Shown one piece after another: positions 17,440 through 25,589 of a stretch of DNA of 36,247 bases (positions are counted from its first letter, which is position 1; every line of letters starts with the position of its first letter). The position numbers and the translations under genes were made by a program. Origin of the DNA: PGYR01 sp040264895 (GTDB taxonomy: Bacteria; Bacteroidota; Ignavibacteria; Kapaibacteriales; UBA2268); NCBI GenBank assembly GCA_040264895.1, contig JBDQHL010000011.1, forward strand, positions 1 through 36,247, in the 5' to 3' direction. The notes beneath the pieces were generated by a model. The model was not told where the DNA came from. It made no database searches and worked only from the letters and a program-made list of their open reading frames with translations.

Positions 17440-18657
17440 TTAATTTTCAATGATATTTTCAATTTTGTGCAGATATTTTTCTAAACTGTCTGCTAACTTT
17501 AGACGGCTTTCTTTTGTTTTTAATTTGAAATCTATTGCTTTACTTAGCTCGTCTTCTAATATTTGAATTTGCTTATATCGTTTCTTGACCAGAGCTTCCA
17601 GACTTTCCTTTTTGGCTTCTAATTCTTCAACATTTTGTTTTACTTCTTCATTTTCGTCTACTAATAGCTTAATTCTGAATTCATGCTTGTCAACTTTATC
17701 TTGTAACTCGCTAATTTTTCCAGTTTCTTGTTTCACATCTACATCGTCAAAGTTCATACTTCCAAATAGTGTTTGTCCTAACACCCCATAGCCAGCATCG
17801 TTTAGCTCTTTTACTTCTTTTTCTTTTTTATCTAATTTTTCTTGTAGCTTATCTATTTGCTCTGAAAGTGATTTGTTTAAATCTTCATTACTCTCACTAT
17901 TTCTTATTTCATCTAACTGAGATTGAAGTAGTTCAATTTGTTTTTCTTTATCATTGATACTTGCTTCATACATTTTTTTCTCTTTTGCATGCTCTTCCTC
18001 AAGTAAGTGAGTAAGCTGCTTTAAGTCAGAAATATTCTTAACATATTCTTCTTCGTCTTCTTTTTCTGACTCTACGTATTCGTCATACTCTTTTGCTTTC
18101 TTTTTAAGAATAGGGAATTTTTCTAATTTTTGATTTGCGTGATAAAGTTCATTCTTTAGTTTGGCATTTTCTTCTTTGTGAGCGGTGATAGTATCATCTA
18201 TTTTCAGAAGTCTTTCTTTTTTCTCAGCCAACTCTTTTTTAAGATGATATTGATTGGTTTCAATATTGTTGAGTTTATTGCTTTTTTCTGATAGCTCTTC
18301 TTCATATTTGGTAAGTTTAGAGTTGAACTGATCTAAAGTGGTCTGTATACGCGCTATTTTTTCGTCCTTTTCTTCAGCCTGTAATTCATTATCTTCTATT
18401 TCTTCGTTAAGTGTTTTGTTCTCATTAACGAGTTGTTCTACCCTGTATTCCAAAGACTTTATTTTTTGGCGGAGTTCTGACTCTGTGTCCTTTACTTCCG
18501 AGAGTGAATTGTCATTATTCATCAGAGTTTGGTACAGGTCATTGTTCTTTTCTTTTAACGTGACATTTTCTTTTTTAAGCTCACTTAGCTGAGAGGAGGC
18601 TTTAACAAGTAGTTCCTTGAACTCATTTATTTTTAGGATTAATGAATCACTTACCAT
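17440..18657 (-). CDS. long coiled-coil protein between pheT and zapA
   Basis: 405 residues, nearly all heptad-repeat helix rich in Glu, Lys, Leu and Asn from about residue 5 to 395. A single likely break is near residues 290-310 (LNDAGYGVLGQTLFGSMNFD), where Gly/Phe residues interrupt the heptads. There is no signal peptide and no membrane helix, so it is cytoplasmic. The C-terminus KLADSLEKYLHKIENII is a short amphipathic helix. I recognise no named family. Placement directly before zapA in the same unit makes a ZapB-like or other Z-ring-associated scaffold the natural guess, but this is inference only; E. coli ZapB is far shorter (about 80 residues). Confidence 0.75.
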   Translation of the reverse strand: MVSDSLILKINEFKELLVKASSQLSELKKENVTLKEKNNDLYQTLMNNDNSLSEVKDTESELRQKIKSLEYRVEQLVNENKTLNEEIEDNELQAEEKDEKIARIQTTLDQFNSKLTKYEEELSEKSNKLNNIETNQYHLKKELAEKKERLLKIDDTITAHKEENAKLKNELYHANQKLEKFPILKKKAKEYDEYVESEKEDEEEYVKNISDLKQLTHLLEEEHAKEKKMYEASINDKEKQIELLQSQLDEIRNSESNEDLNKSLSEQIDKLQEKLDKKEKEVKELNDAGYGVLGQTLFGSMNFDDVDVKQETGKISELQDKVDKHEFRIKLLVDENEEVKQNVEELEAKKESLEALVKKRYKQIQILEDELSKAIDFKLKTKESRLKLADSLEKYLHKIENIIEN

Positions 18658-18691
18658 ATCGAATCTTCACTTTTGATAAATATATATTTAA

Positions 18692-21103
18692 TTATGACTT
18701 ACGTAACTGTGCTTTGAAAGTGTTTTCTATATTGTTTACTAATTTGCCGATTACTTTATCTATATCAGCATCTTTAAGAGTCCGCTCTGTTGATACAAAT
18801 TCCATAGTATAAGCAACACTCTTTTTGCCATCAGGTAAATTCTCACCTGTATAAACGTCAAAAATATCAGCAGACCTCAAGTATTTGCCACCATTTGATT
18901 CTATTAATATTAGTACCTTGCCGGCATCTAATTTTTCATCGATGACAAAGGCCAAATCTCTACTTGTAGATGGGAATGCTGAAACTGTATTGTACTTGCT
19001 TGGAGCTTTTTCTATTTCATATAATTTGGTCATATCCAATTCTATAGCAAATACTGGTTGCTCTACTTCATATTGTTTCAATATTCTAGCGTCTAGCTCA
19101 CCGAAGTGTCCAAGCATGGTTTTGCCTTGGTAAATACCGCAGCTATTTCCTCCAAATCCTACTGTTGCTTCTTGCTCAAATTTTACGTTGCTCAACTTAG
19201 TAAATTCTATTACATTTTCCAATAAACCTTTTATATTATAATAGCTTACTTCTTTACTTTTTTCACTCCAATTCTCAGGTGTGTTGTTCCCAGATAGTAC
19301 TATTAGTATTGTTTCAGACTCAGCTACTCCTGCTACAGTATTGTTATCATCATCACTGGATTGGAACACTTTCCCAACTTCGAATAATTGCAAATCGCTA
19401 GTCCCTAATCTTATATTTCTACTTATCACTCTAAGCATTGAGGGGATAAGTGAAGGACGCATTATGGATAAATCACGACCCAATGGGTTGGAAACTACTA
19501 AAGGTGTTTCGGTGAATATCTCAGCTGATGCTGGATCAATTTGGTTTTGGGTTAATGACTCATTGAAGCCACGATTTATTAGGAAATGACGTAGCTCATC
19601 TCTTCTTTGTGGTTTTTCCAATTTCTTTGGCGTTTTACGAGAGTCGAAAGATACATTTGCGAAGAACTGTGGAGTTAAGTTGTCGTAGTTATACATACGT
19701 ATAACCTCTTCTATCAGATCTATCTCAGCTTCTATATCGTGCCTGTAATTTGGAATTTCGAACTCAGCTTTTTCAGCATCTTGGCTTACTAATTTGAAGT
19801 TCAATGACGTAAGTATTTCGTTAATTTTTTCTTTTTCTAACTTAATACCAATTACTCTCTCAACTCGTGAATATCTTAGCGATACGTTTATATTTTCTTT
19901 CTTATTTGGATATTCATCGACTATGCCTTTTTCTATACTACCACCAGCTATTTGCTCTAGAAGTTGAGCGCAACGGTCGGCTGCGAGTTCAACTGCATCA
20001 ATATCAACACCACGTTCAAATCTGTATGATGCATCACTATTAATACCCAATTTCTTAGCTGTTCGGCGTACAGAATTCGGTGAAAAGTAAGCTGATTCAA
20101 TCAGTATGTTTACAGTGTCATCAGTTACTTCTGAATTGCCACCACCCATTACTCCAGCAACAGCAATAGGTTTTTCGCCATCGCATATCATCAGCATTTC
20201 AGAGTCGAGTGTACGCTCCTTATCATCAAGTGTTGTGAATTTCTGTTTGTCACTAGCATTTTTGACTATAATCTTATTTCCAGCAACTAAATCATAGTCG
20301 AATGCATGTAGTGGTTGACCTAACTCCATAAGCACAAAGTTTGTAGCGTCAACAACGTTGTTTATTGGCCTGAGACCAACTGATTTGAGCTTCTTTTTTA
20401 GCCAAGCAGGTGATTCTCCAACTTTAACCCCTAGCACTACTCTAGCAGCATAGCGTGGGCAAGCATCTGTGTTTTCTATTTCAATCTCAACTGAATCGGA
20501 TACATCAGAACTATTAGTATTGTGAGTGGTGTCTGGTAGCTTTACTTCTTTGCCGAAGTATGCTGCCAAATCTCTGGCTATTCCAAAATGACTTAGGCAA
20601 TCGCCTTTGTTTGGAGTGATAGCTATTTCGAATATTATATCATCTAATTCTAAATAATCTGCAAGTGGTTGGCTTGGTTCAACTCCTTCGGGTAACTCCC
20701 AAATTCCGTCGTGATCTTCGCCTAACTCAAGCTCCATTTTACTGCATATCATACCATTGGACTCTATACCTCTTATCTTTCTTTTAGATAGTTGGAACCC
20801 ATCTGAAGGCACTGTTGCTCCCTCTGTTCCTAGTACAACATTCTGCCCCTCCTTTACATTGGGAGCACCACAAACTACAGTTTGCTCACCGTTCACAGAG
20901 TCAACGGTACATAGTTGCAATTTATCTGCATCGGGGTGGGGTGCAATTTTTAGAATTCGAGCTGTATAAAAGCCATCATATTTCTTTCTGTCGTCTGTTA
21001 TTTCCTCTACTTCGAGCCCTGTAGTTGTTAATATATCAACTAACTCGTCCGTTGGAACTGATAAATCTATATATTCTGTGAGCCAATTATATGATAATTT
21101 CAT
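18692..21103 (-). CDS. pheT: phenylalanine--tRNA ligase beta subunit
   Basis: 803 residues, a normal length for bacterial PheT. Order: N-terminal MKLSYNWLTEYIDL, tRNA-binding OB-fold (about 40-150, ILKIAPHPDADKLQLCTVD and VVCGAPNVKEGQNVVLG), B3/B4 editing domain (DIIFEIAITPNKGDCLSHFG, NVVDATNFVLMELGQPLHAF), B5 domain, catalytic-like core (NPLGRDLSIMRPSLIPSML) and the ferredoxin-like anticodon-binding C-terminus (FPSTSRDLAFVIDE, FDVYTGENLPDGKKSVAYTM). It partners with PheS to charge tRNA-Phe. pheS is not in the window. It heads the minus-strand block that runs through zapA to rny. Confidence 0.97.
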   Translation of the reverse strand: MKLSYNWLTEYIDLSVPTDELVDILTTTGLEVEEITDDRKKYDGFYTARILKIAPHPDADKLQLCTVDSVNGEQTVVCGAPNVKEGQNVVLGTEGATVPSDGFQLSKRKIRGIESNGMICSKMELELGEDHDGIWELPEGVEPSQPLADYLELDDIIFEIAITPNKGDCLSHFGIARDLAAYFGKEVKLPDTTHNTNSSDVSDSVEIEIENTDACPRYAARVVLGVKVGESPAWLKKKLKSVGLRPINNVVDATNFVLMELGQPLHAFDYDLVAGNKIIVKNASDKQKFTTLDDKERTLDSEMLMICDGEKPIAVAGVMGGGNSEVTDDTVNILIESAYFSPNSVRRTAKKLGINSDASYRFERGVDIDAVELAADRCAQLLEQIAGGSIEKGIVDEYPNKKENINVSLRYSRVERVIGIKLEKEKINEILTSLNFKLVSQDAEKAEFEIPNYRHDIEAEIDLIEEVIRMYNYDNLTPQFFANVSFDSRKTPKKLEKPQRRDELRHFLINRGFNESLTQNQIDPASAEIFTETPLVVSNPLGRDLSIMRPSLIPSMLRVISRNIRLGTSDLQLFEVGKVFQSSDDDNNTVAGVAESETILIVLSGNNTPENWSEKSKEVSYYNIKGLLENVIEFTKLSNVKFEQEATVGFGGNSCGIYQGKTMLGHFGELDARILKQYEVEQPVFAIELDMTKLYEIEKAPSKYNTVSAFPSTSRDLAFVIDEKLDAGKVLILIESNGGKYLRSADIFDVYTGENLPDGKKSVAYTMEFVSTERTLKDADIDKVIGKLVNNIENTFKAQLRKS

Positions 21104-21187
21104 TTTTGTCTAAGGTGTATTTCATTTTAATTTAAATTAAGCAATATGCAATATACATATTTTTCGGAAAGGTTGCTATAATAACAA

Positions 21188-21219
21188 CAAAAAAGCCCAG
21201 TCAAAAAATGACTGAGCTT
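21188..21219 (-). terminator. intrinsic terminator upstream of pheT
   Basis: The inverted repeat AAGCCCAGTCA / TGACTGAGCTT (one mismatch, loop of five A) is followed on the minus strand by a six-U run. Its polarity fits the end of a minus-strand transcript coming from the phage remnant at 21449-22091, with the repeat cluster sitting between gene and terminator. Confidence 0.8.
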
Positions 21220-21228
21220 GAATATTAA

Positions 21229-21400
21229 CTAATCCTCCCAGCCTCCTTTGTCAAGGAGGAGCTAGGTATGGAAGTCCTCCCTTTGTGTGAAGTTTGGTGG
21301 CTAGTACGTTGAGCTTGTCGAAACGCACTTAGTACTAAAGTTCACTTCGACAGGCTCAGTGAGCTTTAGTTCTCCCTGATAAGGGAGGACATAGGTGGGT
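21229..21400. repeat. composite intergenic repeat cluster with 37-bp shared element and large palindrome
   Basis: 21229-21265 is identical to 14954-14990, in the same orientation. To its right is an imperfect long palindrome with arms TGAGCTTGTCGAA (21310-21322) and TTCGACAGGCTCA (21346-21358) around an inner near-palindrome CTTAGTACTAAAG. It is flanked on both sides by CTCCC/GGGAGG words (21278-21285 and 21375-21391). TTCGACAGGCTCA-type palindromes are seen as dispersed intergenic repeats in this bacterial group. No reading frame is plausible here. The region is GC-richer than its surroundings. Confidence 0.75.
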
Positions 21401-21448
21401 TAAGTTACAAAAATCCATCTCTTCATAAATGAGAGCTATAAAATATAA

Positions 21449-21793
21449 CTACTTCCTAATCAGCACCTTCACGTATCCGCTGTCTGCTGCGTCGTTGAGG
21501 GCGAATCCTATTTTAGTTCCAGAGCCACCAAAAGCCGCGGCCTTACCGTCGGTGGCTAGTACAATGCTGTCGCCTTTGCTGATGGCACCACTTGCTTCCA
21601 TAATTGTTGCACCTATGGCTATTACAGATGCCACTTCACCAGTGGACCAAGCCAAATCTGTAACGCCTAATAATTCTGCGCCATCGTCAGTTAGTTCTCC
21701 ATCGAAATTGATTGCTCTGAATGCAGATAAATCTTCACCTGCTGTGTAGCTTAGTATTAGAACTGGGCTGCTTGTTACTGTGTTTATTGGCAT
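21449..21793 (-). CDS. phage DUF2190-type structural protein
   Basis: 114 residues with Ala/Gly-rich beta structure: PVLILSYTAGEDLSAFRAIN, LLGVTDLAWSTGEVASVIAI, AISKGDSIVLATDGKAAAFG, IGFALNDAADSGYVKVLI. This is the pattern of DUF2190 proteins, small head-associated (decoration-like) proteins encoded next to the major capsid gene in tailed phages. The length is complete for such a protein and no lesion is seen. It starts 10 bp after the stop of a capsid C-terminal fragment, the order expected in a phage head module. The neighbouring phage pieces are broken, so it is probably a non-functional relic. Confidence 0.7.
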   Translation of the reverse strand: MPINTVTSSPVLILSYTAGEDLSAFRAINFDGELTDDGAELLGVTDLAWSTGEVASVIAIGATIMEASGAISKGDSIVLATDGKAAAFGGSGTKIGFALNDAADSGYVKVLIRK

Positions 21794-21803
21794 AGTTTAC
21801 CTC

Positions 21804-22091
21804 TTAGTTGTGGTTAGTGTTTGAAATTAGATATGCTGCATCTCCTGCAGTTACGTTAATTGAGTAGTTGTCTGTGTAGCGAAGGACCTTGATTTTGCCA
21901 CCATTTTCATTGTAGGTATCTACTTCGGGCATTCCCTTTCTTCTGAAAGTATAGCCATAGCTAGGGTTGAACTCCGAGCGGTTTCCTTTGGTGCTGCTAT
22001 CTACATAAGCTAGGACTATATTGTCTGCCCAAATATCAGTGAAATCATCGCCATCATCGGTGTAAACTGACAATCCAACCGATGTTGTCTA
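21804..22091 (-). pseudogene. major capsid protein, C-terminal fragment
   Basis: An 89-residue reading (TTG at 22073, open back to 22091) with the look of a phage major capsid C-terminus: IWADNIVLAYVDSSTKGNRS, YGYTFRRKGMPEVDTYNE, VLRYTDNYSINVTAGDAAYL. Capsid proteins of this kind are about 300 residues, so roughly the first two thirds are missing. No ATG start exists. The reading frame begins right beside the truncated 5' end of a portal fragment on the other strand. Assignment to a capsid is by pattern and by the adjacent DUF2190 gene. Confidence 0.6.
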
Positions 22092-22115
22092 TTCGGTTAG
22101 TTCTTTTATAGCTCA

Positions 22116-22486
22116 GTACGGCTGTATAATGAGATGATAAAGCTGACAAACAAGGAGATTTCAAAGGCGATACTGTCACAAACACTAACAACAGATGTAA
22201 CTAATGGCAGCAAAGCAGCTGCTGAAACTCACTACAAGATAAGGGAAGAGTTAGTATTAGCAGACAAGCTGTTGGTAGAAGAAGCAGTGAATACGCTAAT
22301 TATTTATGTATCGGAGCTAATTATGGTAAGCCATTGGAAGCAAAGTTCAAATTCAGAGAGTAGCTAGAGGACATTGACACCAGATTAGACCGAGATATTA
22401 AGCTGTTAGGGAGTGGTGCTGTTGAATTCACCAAAGAATATTGGATGGAAAAATATGGCTATGAGAAGAAAGATTTAGTTGTTTAG
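22116..22486 (+). pseudogene. Mu-like portal protein (DUF935 type), C-terminal fragment, frameshifted
   Basis: The first frame (ATG at 22134, similarity perhaps from about 22122) reads KEISKAILSQTLTTDV, AAAETHYKIREELVLADKLL, VEEAVNTLI. These are the C-terminal landmarks of the DUF935 portal proteins of Mu-like phages. At about 22318 a one-base loss moves the similarity to another frame: NYGKPLEAKFKFRE, then TAG at 22361-22363, then LEDIDTRLDRDIKLLGSGAV, FTKEYWMEKYGYEKKDLVV and a stop at 22484-22486. Portals are about 450 residues or more, so most of the N-terminus is missing. It has three defects: truncation, frameshift and nonsense codon. Confidence 0.7.
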
Positions 22487-22545
22487 TGAATTATATTTCT
22501 TATTTTTTTGGATAATTGTTTAAATAAAAATACATAGAGTAAATT

Positions 22546-23220
22546 ATGAAAAAATTATTATTACTAATAGCAATAGCTATTGCTTCAACTACTATGGCTT
22601 ATTCACTTAGCCCAATAGTAGCCGTTGTGAATTTTGGCGACGGAGAAGATATTTCTGTTTCTGTATCAGAAGGAGCTGGCCAAGCAATTTACACAGAAAA
22701 TATTGATCCACTAAGCCCTAATTCTTCGGGTTTGCTAGTATTCCCTGTCGGAGTAGGTAGCTCAACTTGGGCTGGTATTAGCGAAGCATCTGTAACAACT
22801 TAACATGTTCTAAATGTGATGGACAACGGAACAGTAATTGCACAATTTAGATTAGATTATTTGATCGAAGCATCTGCAAGATCTGGACTAATTAGCTCTG
22901 AACTAAGAGTAAAAGGAAACTTCAGTATGAACTCTGAAGAGTTTACTAATTCAGAAGAGTTAGGAGACATCACTTCAAATATAATGGTTTATACTGGTGA
23001 AGATGATGATTTTTTCGAAGTTGAAGATTTGAATTCTAACCTACCAGATAATGCTCTTTATTATATTGTAAACAATGGTAATGATGAAATACGATTTGAT
23101 GATGAAAGTAATTGGCCAAATATTAGTCCAAGAGAATTTATTATTCTAATGAAAGTATCTGGAAGTTATTTCATATTGAATCATGAGAGATCCAGACAAG
23201 ATTTCCCTTTAGATAACTAA
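22546..23220 (+). pseudogene. exported protein interrupted by an in-frame stop codon
   Basis: One frame of about 224 codons is interrupted by TAA at 22801-22803. The first part (85 residues) has a signal peptide (KKLLLLIAIAIASTTMAYSL) and a beta-rich start. The sequence continues in the same frame after the stop (HVLNVMDNGTVIAQFRLDYL) to a natural end at 23218-23220. Because the downstream part has no start of its own at the joint and stays in frame with normal composition, I read it as one gene with a nonsense mutation or a base error. The family is unknown. The mature protein is acidic with alternating beta-like segments (TSNIMVYTGEDDDFFEVEDL). A terminator follows. Confidence 0.65.
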
Positions 23221-23245
23221 TATTTAATTAGATGAAACATCAAAA

Positions 23246-23280
23246 TTCCCACTTCTTTTATTAGTAGTGGGATTTTTTTT
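23246..23280 (+). terminator. intrinsic terminator (possibly bidirectional)
   Basis: TCCCACT (23247-23253) pairs with AGTGGGA (23266-23272) and is followed by an eight-T run. It lies between two convergent genes, 26 bp after the plus-strand stop and directly before the minus-strand outer membrane protein's stop. An A-rich stretch on the left could let it act on the minus strand too, but less strongly. Confidence 0.85.
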
Positions 23281-23282
23281 GT

Positions 23283-24113
23283 TTACTTCCTTCTTTTCTT
23301 CAGATAGTCATATGTTCCAAGTAGTGAATATTTGTACTCAACAAATACACGCCAAGAGAAAATCTGGAAGTCTTCGCCGAACTCGCTTGTATTGTTGAAT
23401 GGGATGTTTTGAGTGAAGCCAAGTGAAAATGTCGATTTTTCACCTGGAGTTAAGTTTATCATTCCAGTCAAATCTGCGCTAATCAGGGGAAAAGTCAAAT
23501 CTGCAACTTCCGAATCTTGCAGAGTTTCATCTCTCAAACTTCCTATTCCTTCTATCCCCTCTACAACAACTCTGCTCGAGGTGGGTTCTTTTGTATGTAC
23601 TAAGTTAGAACCTATTGGAAATGAAATTTTCGGAGCAGCTCGTACTGAAAGCCAACCAACAGGGTTGAATTCTAAGTATGGAGCTAATGATACGTATGAA
23701 AGGGACATATCCGCAGAGTGACGAAATTCTACATTTGCACTTTTGCCATCCAATTGTGGGTTATCGGGTGCACTGATAGTAATATTTTCAATCTCTCTGT
23801 AAGAAGAGCTTATATTCATAAAATCTAATGATAAATAGCCACCAATAAATAATGTTTGGCTTATTCTTAATTGATATATGGCACCAAATGTATAGCCAGT
23901 TCCAGTACCATCTATAAACTCACACCCTTCACAATCTACATAGTGAGTTCCATTCTGCCAATTTGGACCTATGCCAGCAAACCCACCAATGGATTCATCA
24001 GCTAAGCTATTAACATTTGGGAATATTGGGTTCGATAAATTGAACCCCTGCGATTGTAGTGATATTGAACTTATTAGTATTAATCCAAATACAAATAGGG
24101 TTCTTTTCGTCAT
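23283..24113 (-). CDS. outer membrane beta-barrel protein, exported
   Basis: About 276 residues from the ATG at 24113 (MTKRTLFVFGLILISS). The frame also has ATGs at 24119 and 24128, which would only add a few residues ahead of the signal peptide. After cleavage (near SLQSQG) it shows alternating amphipathic beta strands, for example GYTFGAIYQLRISQTLFIGGYLSLD, read here as successive strands, and VSLAPYLEFNPVGWLSVRAA, KSTFSLGFTQNIPF, SWRVFVEYKYSLLG, ending with an aromatic then basic tail. This is a porin-like OmpA-barrel-type protein. A short CEGCEF loop may hold a disulfide. The precise family is not identifiable by eye. Confidence 0.65.
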   Translation of the reverse strand: MTKRTLFVFGLILISSISLQSQGFNLSNPIFPNVNSLADESIGGFAGIGPNWQNGTHYVDCEGCEFIDGTGTGYTFGAIYQLRISQTLFIGGYLSLDFMNISSSYREIENITISAPDNPQLDGKSANVEFRHSADMSLSYVSLAPYLEFNPVGWLSVRAAPKISFPIGSNLVHTKEPTSSRVVVEGIEGIGSLRDETLQDSEVADLTFPLISADLTGMINLTPGEKSTFSLGFTQNIPFNNTSEFGEDFQIFSWRVFVEYKYSLLGTYDYLKKRRK

Positions 24114-24193
24114 TTCCATATTATTCACTTAATTTTTGATTATATTGCTATTTAAAGCAAGTTAAATTCTATTATAATATAAAGCATCAATTT

Positions 24194-25570
24194 ATGGAAA
24201 AAGTTACAAATAGTACTAATAAATTAGATAATTTGTCAACTGTTACTAAATGTAGGGCAATTGCAACTCATATTCTTAACCGATATGACAGAAGTGATTC
24301 ATATATAGACAAACTATTGGAATCGGAACTAAAGCGAACGGATATGGGTAGGAAGGATAAGGCATTGTTAACACAATTGGTTAATGGTACTGTCCGATGG
24401 CGAGCTAAACTCGATTGGGTGCTTATTGGTTTTTTCCATGGTGAGTTCCACAAATCATTGAGCATAGTGAAGAACTCAATGAGGATTGCACTATATCAAA
24501 TATTATTTATGGATAAAATCCCAGAACATGCTGCCATCAACGAATCAGTTGAATTAGTAAAGCAAGTTCAAGGGCAAAAAGCTGCTAGTTTAGTGAATGG
24601 TGTACTACGTAATATTGTTAGAAACAAAGCTAATATAAGATTCCCAAATGAAAATGATGATAGAATATTCTATTTATCAATTATTCATTCTCATCCGAAA
24701 TGGATGACTAAAAGATGGGTTAGATTTTGGGGAGAAGAGTTTGCAATAGAGCTTATGAAGGCTAATAATCAAATTCCTTATATAGCCATGCGAATAAATA
24801 AACTAAAGACAACCAAAGAAGAAGTAGAAGCAATATTAACAAAAAATGAAATCAAGTTCGAAGAGTCAGTATATCATCCTGGTACATACAAGGTAAAAAA
24901 CCTTGGCAATAGTGTTTCCAAAACTGAGATTTTTCAGAAAGGATTTATGACTGTTCAAGACCCTGCTGCTTCACTTGCAGCAGTTCTTACTGATGCTAAG
25001 CCAGGTATGAAGGTGATAGATTTGTGTGCCGCTCCTGGCGGGAAATCTTTTAAGATTGCTGAAATGATGGAAAATAAAGGAAAGTTAGTTTCCAATGATA
25101 AATATTGGGGTAAACTAAAGATGCTTACTGCAGAAGCTGAAAGACTAGGTATAGAAATAATAGAGCAGCACAAAGAAGATTCAGCCGAATGTACAGCAGA
25201 GGAAAAAGCTGATGTCGTTTTGATAGATGCACCTTGTTCTGGAAGCGGCACTTTCTCTAAGAAGCCAGATATAAAATGGAAAAAAGAGATAGAAGATGTA
25301 TATAAGTTGACAAGAATACAAAAAGACATATTGAAGAATGCTCCAAATTTAGTTAAAGATGATGGAGCTATAGTTTATTCTACTTGCTCTTTGGAGCCAG
25401 ATGAGAATATGGAGATTGCAAAGTGGTTCTTAAATACATTCCCTGAATATAAAATAGACCCAGCAGAGCAATACTTACCTAAAGAAATTTGTAAAGACGG
25501 CGCTATGCAAATGTTCCCACACCTTCATGGTACAGATGGTGCATTCGCTATTAGGTTCGTAAAGAAATAA
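24194..25570 (+). CDS. rsmB: 16S rRNA (cytosine-C5)-methyltransferase, RsmB type
   Basis: 458 residues. An N-terminal NusB-like helical RNA-binding domain (about 20-160: ATHILNRYDRSDSYIDKLLE, KALLTQLVNGTVRWRAKLDW, HAAINESVELVKQ, LVNGVLRNI) is followed by a Rossmann methyltransferase domain. SAM motif DLCAAPGGKS is at about 275-284, motif IV DAPCSGSGTFSKKPDIKW at about 345-362 (Cys), and the catalytic motif VI YSTCSLEPDEN near 394. NusB fused to an RNA m5C methyltransferase is the layout of RsmB, which methylates C967 of 16S rRNA. Both required Cys residues are present. The ABC exporter gene follows after 19 bp, so the two are probably cotranscribed. Confidence 0.93.
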   Translation: MEKVTNSTNKLDNLSTVTKCRAIATHILNRYDRSDSYIDKLLESELKRTDMGRKDKALLTQLVNGTVRWRAKLDWVLIGFFHGEFHKSLSIVKNSMRIALYQILFMDKIPEHAAINESVELVKQVQGQKAASLVNGVLRNIVRNKANIRFPNENDDRIFYLSIIHSHPKWMTKRWVRFWGEEFAIELMKANNQIPYIAMRINKLKTTKEEVEAILTKNEIKFEESVYHPGTYKVKNLGNSVSKTEIFQKGFMTVQDPAASLAAVLTDAKPGMKVIDLCAAPGGKSFKIAEMMENKGKLVSNDKYWGKLKMLTAEAERLGIEIIEQHKEDSAECTAEEKADVVLIDAPCSGSGTFSKKPDIKWKKEIEDVYKLTRIQKDILKNAPNLVKDDGAIVYSTCSLEPDENMEIAKWFLNTFPEYKIDPAEQYLPKEICKDGAMQMFPHLHGTDGAFAIRFVKK

Positions 25571-25589
25571 CTCATATTTATTAATCAGA

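Noticed and set aside
17585..18592. Plus-strand ORFs opposite the coiled-coil gene
   Set aside because: The Ser/Phe/Leu-rich composition is the antisense image of Glu/Lys/Leu heptads. They are not genes.
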